A stretch of 64,000 nucleotides of DNA from Labyrinthula sp. Ha (taxonomy: Eukaryota > Sar > Bigyra > Labyrinthulida > Labyrinthulaceae), in assembly GCA_015227615.1 (NCBI GenBank), contig JAALGZ010000086.1, positions 1 through 64,000 of the forward strand, written 5' to 3'. A program made the translations under genes and the position numbers. Under the pieces are notes generated by a model that did not search any database, was not told the origin of the DNA, and saw only the letters and a list, made by a program, of their open reading frames with translations. Shown in pieces: positions 55,314 to 64,000 of this stretch; the first letter of the stretch is position 1, and every line of letters starts with the position of its first letter.

Positions 55314-58300
55314 TTTATTTTTTTTATTTGGTTTGGTAAAGTTTAGTTTTTCTGTTTTTATATAACCTTATGAATGCACATTTTATTTATTTTACGTCGC
55401 AGTTTTACTGTCTATGTTTAAAAGCTTTCTTTTTTGGGGACAGTTTTTGTATAAAATACTTCACCCGAACCTAACAGGAAAGTAAAACAGAAACATTGCC
55501 ATGGAATAATGTTTAACTTATACCAGAAGGTAAGAGATTTCCATGATAAAGAAAATTCGTTCTAACTAATCCATACTGCCCACAAAATAACAATCTCTAC
55601 ACAATAAATTTTGGGATATCAGAAACATATGTGTAGATTTATCGGTTCTTATTTATCAGTTATCGATAATTGGAATAGTATCAAATAGAGGTAATAATAC
55701 TCTTGGAAAGCGAGGTGTAACTACATTAACAACAACAAATTCTAGATAAAGATTATCATAATAGTATATAGCTAACCGCGAGCACTAAAAGAAAACAAAA
55801 AACAAGACTCTTTCGAGCAGATAGCCTTAGGAATATAACCTATATACTTCTTGGATTATTTTAGTATAAGGAATATATTTTCTGTTCATGAAATCGCGTT
55901 TTCTGAGTATATATTTTTAGGATCGACTGGTTTTTCATAGAAGTAAACCTGAATAACACTAGTTTATAAACCTAGTGTGATGGTTAGTATTTCCATAACA
56001 ATATAAAGTATCTGAATACCTGAAGATTCATTCCCAGTAGAAAATATTCAAAGAAGTGCGAGCTCTATGAGCTCTGTGTGTTGACTTTCTCTTGTTTTTT
56101 CAATTTCTAATTAATTTCGAGGAAGTGATTGCCAGCTAAGACAATGATTAAGTTTAGTTCATGTGAACGCAGGTTTTCTTAGTACAAAGTACACTCCCTA
56201 CCCGCTAACATTAACTTCAAATATAAGAACTCCCGAGCATTAAAGAACTTCAAAAGATTAGCCTTAGAATAATAATTGAAATTGGTTATGTTAATATTAC
56301 TGAAGGCAGATGACACTGTAGAAAGTCACCAGCTATGGGTGAAAGTGAAACTGATTGTTCAAAACAAAGTTCCACTGCTTCGCGAACTGAGATCGCCCCC
56401 TAAGCCACGTACACAGATGGTGTTTCTAACTACCATCCTAGCTCATTAAATATTTCTTCATTCTGTACCAATTTATCACTGTTTTTTCAGTGGCTCTTGT
56501 GGGTTATCCGATTGCATTCGTTTTTCGTGTATTCTATATCGACTGGTTCCGACTTTCTTCAATGTAAATCCTCAGTACCAGCATTCAGTGATACTCTTAG
56601 CTTTAATTATCTATTACTAGCTTAGAATAAAAATCTAAGTATTCAAAAATACCATTCAAATACTGAATGAAACATAAGTTTGTAGAAAGTAAGACTCAGT
56701 GAGACAAAGGACGACCCTTTACACCAGTCAGATGTAATCACAACTATTCATATGGTCTATTGGGATGATATTGTCATATATCAATATATCCTAGCCCGGA
56801 CCATACTTTTCTCCAACAGTATTGTTTGATTGGCTTCCATTTAAGAATTTAAACACATGATGGTCATCTTCAAGTTGTATCGACTGTCTAGTTACTAACT
56901 GAGTGGTGTATCGAAGTTTATATGGGTAGCTAGATCTACTTCTTGTAAGTTTTTATATCCTTGAATATTGTATATATATATTCTATTTGACTTTTTTCTT
57001 ATCCTCGAACATACTCTGTCTCAGTACATCATTTGTTTTTCAAAATCTAAAGGCCTTTAGTTTCAGTTCGCTTTCTAGTACCCTTTTGATCTTTATATCC
57101 AAGTCCAGGTTTAACTCTAAGAGAGCTTAAGACTTATTCTAGGATGTTAAAATTAATAGCATTTGTTAAGAGACCTTATTTTAACGTCCCTGCAATGGTT
57201 GAAGCTAAGATTTGATACTAATTTTCTATTCAAAAAAAGATAGAGTGGATAATATGTGTGACTGTATATCGTTGGGAACTCGGAAAACTTAATATTCAGA
57301 CAGATTTGGTTTATTGAAAATTATTTGAGAATCTTTGTTTGTAGTTGGCCTGCTATTTTTATGACCTAAGATGTTTCTTTGCATTAGGATGGTTTATAAT
57401 CTCTCAGTGCTATTAACCATCGATCTTGTCAGACGCAACTTGCTCCATGTTCTGTGATACTTTCTTCAACAATCTTATCTAGTTGAATATCTTCTTCTGT
57501 GATTAAGAAATTTTATCCTTTAATATTATTGATGTAAGTATTTCTCTGTTTGTATAGTTTTCTAAATCCCGAAATAATTTCGGTTGATACTAACCTAGTT
57601 CTCCAAGTTATATAAATACTCTTTGAAGACTATTAATGTAACCATGTTCTATTCAGCTAGTATTGCCATAAATTTATATCTCAATCAGAGGCTATGTTTT
57701 TGTGATGTAACTTTTACTGCATTCAATTAATTTAAGACTATTCTTAAGATATGTCGTTAATTTTGAAAATTAAGTATGGATGCTTAATGGATATAATTTC
57801 GTCGATGAAGGCAAAAATGAACTTTATCGAGACAGAATTTTCATAATGCAGGTTAAAAATTCTTTTTTGATCATTCCTGGGAGGTTGAATCCTTATTCTT
57901 GACAGTTTTTTCATATCATAGTATAACATACCTACTCTCTGATAGTTAAACTTGAGCTATCTTCCGGTGCATTCACGTCGCACTCTCCCATATAGTAATT
58001 TCTTACCACTTCATGATTCATACTTCCCAAAAATAGTTCAATAGGTTGTATTCTCTTTAGGACGTTCAAAAACTCTATATTTTTTGCAATTATCTACAAT
58101 CCAGTTATTTTTGTGTTGTGGCGGCACATGTGGTCAAGTCAATTACTCGCGAACCATTCATATAGAAAATGTCACCCGGCAGAGCTAATAGTCGGATATT
58201 TTCCAGGAAAATATTTTTTAAATTTAAGTTCTTAAGCTTAATGCTATATAGTTCAAGCAATAAAAAATGGATCGGTGGAAAATATTATCCCATCATTGCA

Positions 58301-61300
58301 CATCTGATTATTATAATATAGTTGGACTATATATGCCATTAATTGCTTGAAACTTTGTAAGTCGATAAACATATATATGTATAATTTTGTTACTGGAATT
58401 GGGCGATATATTTGGCCTATTAATAAGACACATATGTATCTATGCAAGGTAGAATATTAAGGTTTTTGTTGAAGCCAGTGAAGACGTATTAATGTTTCAG
58501 CCTCATTTTAATGCTTTCATGATGATTTTTTACTTGGGGATTCCTACTCCCTAATGAGCAAGTCCAGATACACTAATTTAAACTGAAATAAATCAATCCT
58601 TTCTAGTGTGACTAAATCTTACACTTATCAACTACATCAATGATTTTAAGTTGATATCCAAAACTATATCGAGTATATGGCTTCAAGAAATCTTCTTTTC
58701 CATTTTACTTCGTACACGAGGAAAATCTTTAATTGTAAAATTTTGTTTCATACTTCTATAGAAATTTACAGCTTAAAAATTTTGTTGTTAACCCTTACAC
58801 CTTTTCAGGAAGAGATTTCAATTTCTCTCTAGTTTTCTTTATCCATACTGCTTGATTAGATCTTTGCTATTTCTTCAAGTATGTATTGTCCTTTGAGACC
58901 TCCACTAGTTTTAGGTGTGATGAATATATCCATATCGGCAAACAATTGTCAATGAGCCATTCATAGGGATATTTTTGTTTCTTTTGCTATTGACAAGTCA
59001 AGGTTATATATTTGTAGACTCTGCGTAGAAACCATATATTCCCGAGATATTCAGTATGCCTCTCAGGCTAATTTTAATTTCGGTTAATTTATCTTTAGTA
59101 AATATGTGGTATTCAATTCCTTAATAATTTTTATGTAAGCTTCTTTGCCCATGGTAGCATTTCAATCACTATTGATCTTGGAGCGGAATATATTTATCTA
59201 ATATCCAATATTTTTAATAGTAGTTTATTGGTATACTCTTAATTATTTTCTTTCAGATTTTTAACATTGTCTTTCTGTTTTATTGATTTATGCTCAAACA
59301 TATATAGCATATTTTTAGCAATAAGCGCGATAGAAGGTTTTTGAGATTTTCCTTGAATTTCTTCATAGATCATGAATTTGTTACTTCTGGTAGGATAATA
59401 GTATGAGATATTGGTTAAATCCAGCCCAAAATTTGCTGTCTTCTGAATGAAATTTTCATCAAGATAAGCATTTAGTGTTTTCTAACTCGATCATTACCTG
59501 TCCATAACCTTCAATTTTTTAATGTACCGCAGCTGTATGTAAATTGGGTTAAAACCGCAATCTGGTCGCAGCAGGGTGCCTTGTACATATTTTAGCATGT
59601 TCTATTGTATATCGTCAATTCCAACAATTTTTTTTATTTTGTGGTTACGAAGAAACCAATTTATGCACCTGTACCTTGCATGTTATTTAAAATACACAAT
59701 ATGTCGTCTAAGGTTTTTATTTTGAATTTAGTCACTATGAGCTATTTTCTGTAAATTTGGTCGCATAAAGCTATATAAGCTACTTATATTTAACTTACGA
59801 ATTTTACAGCAAACATGTACCTCTACATTCCATCTCAATTCAATATTTTCTGTTGGCTGAAATCTCTGATTGTTTTTTTTTATGATCTCGGGTATTATAT
59901 AATTTTGGTGGCTTTGCATTTCAGTTCATTGGCTATGTGTCAGATTTTATATTCCAACTAAGAATTTAATATATATATATATATATAGTTGTTTTCAGTT
60001 ATCAGGATCATTTCACCTCTGAATAAAAGTTTATTAAATATAATATTATGATTTTCCTCGTAGACATAGTTTAGAATTGAAACAAGCCTACATATTATCG
60101 AGAAAGGTATACCTAGAAATCTTTCTGTAACTTCGAGGGGGGGTTGTTTTTATTTTAAAGCCTGAAATATATTTCCACTTTATTTCCCTGTTTGCCACTA
60201 GACTTCTAATTTCATCAGATTGAATCACCTGTAAGATTGGTAAAAAAGCCATGTAACTTAATATTTACTTGTGATTGAACCTCTTGTGAGCAAATCCACA
60301 GACTTTGAATATGGAAATGACTCTATTGTTCAATCAAAACTAGTGGGGTTCAGAAATATGTTTGAGCAAATCTTTCTCTAATATTTCCTCTATATAGATA
60401 TTTTGGGGCAGTTTGAATTTGCCAAAATGCAAGATGTACTTAATTTCTCACTATATGAACTCAAATCTTGACATACAGATGCAAATTTTTAGAGCTAAGA
60501 AATCCAGGTAATAACAGGTGCACTCTAATGTAAAAATAAATTCATCTAGTAAAGTAACACATAGTAAATCTTATTAGACCCAGAAATTTGATTTCAAATC
60601 TCTAAAACAGTTGTAAAAATAGGAGATAATTGGAACCTCAAGGAACTAATTATACTCATTGGAAATTAAAAGACACATATTACAAAGATACAGAAAAGAA
60701 CAGTGGGTAACACTGTTCATCGAAGATACTTACTGTGAGTGCAAATAATAGCTATAAATTTATTGAAACTTTTGGTTTATTGATTACATATTCCAGAGCT
60801 ATGATGGGAAAGATATGGGAAGTGGCACAATAGACATTCTCCTAGATCACCATGTGAGAGACTCCTAGAATTGAATATATATACCAGTAACATTTTGCAA
60901 CTAAAATAGAATGATTTTAGATAACAAGAAATACTCAGAAGATATAAATAACATAGCTCAGCTGAGATCTGATTTATTCATAACCCATTACTAAAAATTT
61001 TACCTATGTTTTTCTTATTCATTGGCTTTAATATTTTCCCTTCATTTTTTATTGGTTATTGATAATCTATCTATTATAGATACAAGGTTGTATCAAGAGG
61101 TCATATTTCAATATAAAAATAAATTTTAACCTATAGCCGTATGCAAGACTTAAAGAAATATGTCAAATTATCCAAATGTCTCCAATGATTCCATTATTAC
61201 AAGATTATATGATCTACAATAAAGGTATTTATAGGGTGAAAAGGTGAAACCACTTTTTAACCTTTTACCCAGTATCACATATTTCATTGTTACATTGAGA

Positions 61301-63397
61301 AAAAAAAATGATAATCAGGATAAAATTAGAATTATTTTATAAAAATTAGGATTATAAATCTGTTATTGATAATAAGAATCAAAATGATTATTAAATTATT
61401 TCTGATGGTGTGTATCTACGCCTCCTATGTGAAGTAAATTAAACGGAAAAATAATTTTATTAAGCAAAATAAACATTTTTCTAATGGGAATCCTTATTAA
61501 AAGCAGATTCACATCTCCAACCTCCATAACAGCCCAAAATTCTTAGTTAATACCAAGAAAAAGGTAGAAGTATTAATTAAAAGTATATAAAAATAGAATG
61601 CTTATTTTTTATACCAATTGAACATTATAACTCAATCTGGAAATAGAGCCATCAATACAAAATGTTCAAACCAAATTATGGAAGTTATGAAAATGTATGT
61701 GCAACTGCTCCCAGTAAACCGCAATATTTGGAAATTGTCGTACTCAGTTAAAATTAAAGAAATTAGAATCAGTTAAAAATACTCTATAATAGTAGATTAA
61801 AGCAATTGCAGGAATACAGCAACAAAAATAATACGGATTGGTTTTGATGCGAGTGATAGATGCAGTTAGTACCAGTTAATTCATAAGCTGAAATCTAAAT
61901 ATTAAAAATACACGGAAAGGGACACCTCAAATATCAAGTTGTATAGAATACATATTTGTAATCTAAATACTTGTATATTAACCATAAATTAAACTCCAAA
62001 TTCCCATAAAAATTTCAAATAGTTAAAAAAGAATATTATTGTTTACATTTTTTCGCAACGACAATACTAGAAAGAGTAAGAGAATTCAAAAAGCGAAATA
62101 AATTATTGATGGTATTAAAATTATAAAAATAGAAAACTAAATTAACTTAATATGATACGGGATTTCGCCATTAAGTACTTTAATGCATAAAATATACTCT
62201 TTAATACACTCAATAAACAGTTAGAAATTTCGAACACAATTCTAATACACCTGGAATACTTTGTGACATAATGTCATTTATAAGCAAATAAATTACAAAA
62301 AGATTGGAATAATTTTAAATCAACAGTCATGTTTATTAGTACCCTCAACTTTCTGATTAAAATTAGCAGCAGAGTTAAAAAAATTGACATATATACATAT
62401 GTATATATATTTAACTTGTAGTGCTATATTAATGTTTTTTTTTGGAATAATAATCGAGCAGTTCAAAAGAGCAAAAATTCGGTAAACATAAAAACGTATC
62501 ACTAAAGCACATAAAAATTTAAATTTATTTTGTTAAACTTCAGACTTTATTTGAACAAAAGTTTTGCAAGATTTAACATTAGTTTTTCTTATTGCAAGTA
62601 TAATAAAAGATAAGAAAATTGTATTATATAAGGAGTTTATGCTCAGGAAATTAATAATTCTCAGAATGAACCGTGGTAATTGATCCCAAAAGATGGTAAT
62701 TAAAGAAATATATTATTAAAATGTTGTTTATCATAACTCTAAATAATATCACCAATAGAATAAAACTTTAAACAATAAGCAGTATCCAATTTGATTTTAA
62801 TTAATAATAATAATAATCTAATTTTATTTTTATTATTGCAGCTCTTTGACGACATAATTATTTGATAATTTTTTAAAAATTGATGAAGTTTGAAACTATT
62901 AACTTCCTAAACCCCTCAAAAAAACTTAATAACAACAGAAAATGACTGTATCATTGGGTAAATAATAACGGAAAAAGATATTAGCATTAATTTTAATAAG
63001 TCTAAAATAAGAGGTTTGGAATATATGTTTCCACTGTTATCTTTCTAAATAGCTAAATGTTATTTTGATTAGATTTAATTAAACGTTGAGACAAAAAATT
63101 GACTTTGAGCATGGTAAATGTCAAATTGGTTATCTAGGAGGAAATAAAGTTAAAATTTGACAGATTCAACATGGCTAAAAAATTGGTTGAAATTTAAAGG
63201 AGATAAGAACCCCTCCGGGCCTTGAAAGCAAATTTGGGTATGAAAGATGTATTATTTTGATGTTAAAATATCTTTTATGATGAGAAATCCAGTAATCTTT
63301 GTATATTTTATTTCATATAAAAGATTATAGAATTCAAGAAGAACTTCTCAATGGTGAGAATATTATCACAATAATCTAATATCTATAAAATTGGTTT

Positions 63398-63431
<34 letters not shown>

Positions 63432-64000
63432 GAGAAGACGAGAAAGTACTCTTCAAGTAAAGGAAATACTGGCAGATCTCATAAATCTTAAACTTGTACT
63501 TCAATCATATAAGTTTATCATTTTTATAATTCATTGAGGAAATGAAATATTTATTTATCACAGAATTGACTAAAAAATTTTTTTTGGTCTCAGATGAATA
63601 ATTTTTTAGTTAAATTACATTCACTGCATAGAAATTACATGTTATCAAAGAACAATAAATATTTAATTTAATTTCCAATTAATACGCTTTGGTTATTTCG
63701 TATCTCTTTAATTAAATCAAGGTTCGTGTAAGCAATATCGGGAACAGATTAGATTTTCATGGCTGAATAAAAAATTTCTACCAAAGCTACTAACTTTGTC
63801 TCAATAAGAGATTCCACGCATGGGGATATTTATTTATGGAATGACAGTGATATAGTTTCAAATAATTTTTTTTTTATCTTTGCCGGCACTGAAATATGAA
63901 AATATTTCCTTATCCCACCTTTGAATATTTGCTACATGGTTTCTTTAAGGGAGAATAATGGGCCCAACTTTACAGTAACCGGAGAAAACTTATTAAATAA
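55314..64000. other. AT-rich gene desert, right part
   Basis: About 8.7 kb with no gene recognised. It includes (TA)n runs at 59970-59988 and 63398-63428 and a 20-bp palindrome at 62389-62408 (ATATATACATATGTATATAT). Open frames near 57744-57929, 58253-58447 and 62320-62502 (minus) are short and without a known motif. The AT content rises further towards the end of the window. Confidence 0.6.
63398..63428. repeat. (TA)n microsatellite
   Basis: About 30 bases of alternating T and A, the longest such run in the window. Confidence 0.9.

Noticed and set aside
56700-58450. A long minus-strand stretch that looked like a decayed integrase or polyprotein when stops were ignored.
   Set aside because: The stop frequency equals the chance level and the integrase resemblance rested on a few scattered residues. 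I could not support an element.
1-64000. CRISPR arrays, operons, rRNA genes and telomere repeats.
   Set aside because: None was seen; gene structure and retroelements show a eukaryotic nuclear sequence.

Overview
The window is AT-rich nuclear DNA from a eukaryotic microbe. The genes are compact and mostly a single open frame, they sit in large non-coding spaces, and they stand beside non-LTR retrotransposons and one young Copia LTR element. Three membrane proteins carry Pro/Thr/Ser stalks of the PTFSPT type, which are common in stramenopiles (and seen in some other algae). With a mammalian-soluble-type adenylyl cyclase this makes a stramenopile-like protist the best guess, but no marker gene here proves it.

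Layout. 2.4-7.2 kb: a soluble-type class III adenylyl cyclase (+), a twin-CX9C mitochondrial protein resembling COX23/CHCHD7 (-), and an HSD17B10-like short-chain dehydrogenase (+). 10.6-12.3 kb: a protein with two degenerate Nudix-like domains. 16.9-18.3 kb: two tail-to-tail paralogues of an unrecognised family with an almost invariant core. 19.0-22.2 kb: a decayed APE-type LINE (+). 22.9-23.1 kb: a SINE-like retroposon with a B box and 13-bp target duplications. 27.3-29.9 kb: a second decayed LINE of the same type (-). 31.3-37 kb: an unknown multi-pass membrane protein (-) diverging from an RCC1/EF-hand gene (+), followed by a second unknown multi-pass membrane protein (+). 37.6-44.8 kb: two small stalked membrane proteins (-) with a complete-length Copia element (38948-44006, identical 435-bp LTRs) inserted between them. 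44.8-64 kb: a very AT-rich gene desert holding only a third stalked protein with an LRR-like ectodomain (54078-55313, -) and a facing broken copy of its 3' end.

How the genes relate. The genes do not form one pathway. Two themes recur: calcium/cAMP-type signalling (cyclase, EF-hand protein) and a local family of stalked type II membrane proteins. Two genes hint at very short introns, about 30 nt in the CX9C gene and 54 or 87 nt in the RCC1/EF-hand gene. If real, single-frame gene calling would mis-model this genome.

The strongest candidates for something undescribed are the tail-to-tail orphan family at 16.9-18.3 kb, the stalked membrane protein cluster, and the RCC1/EF-hand fusion.
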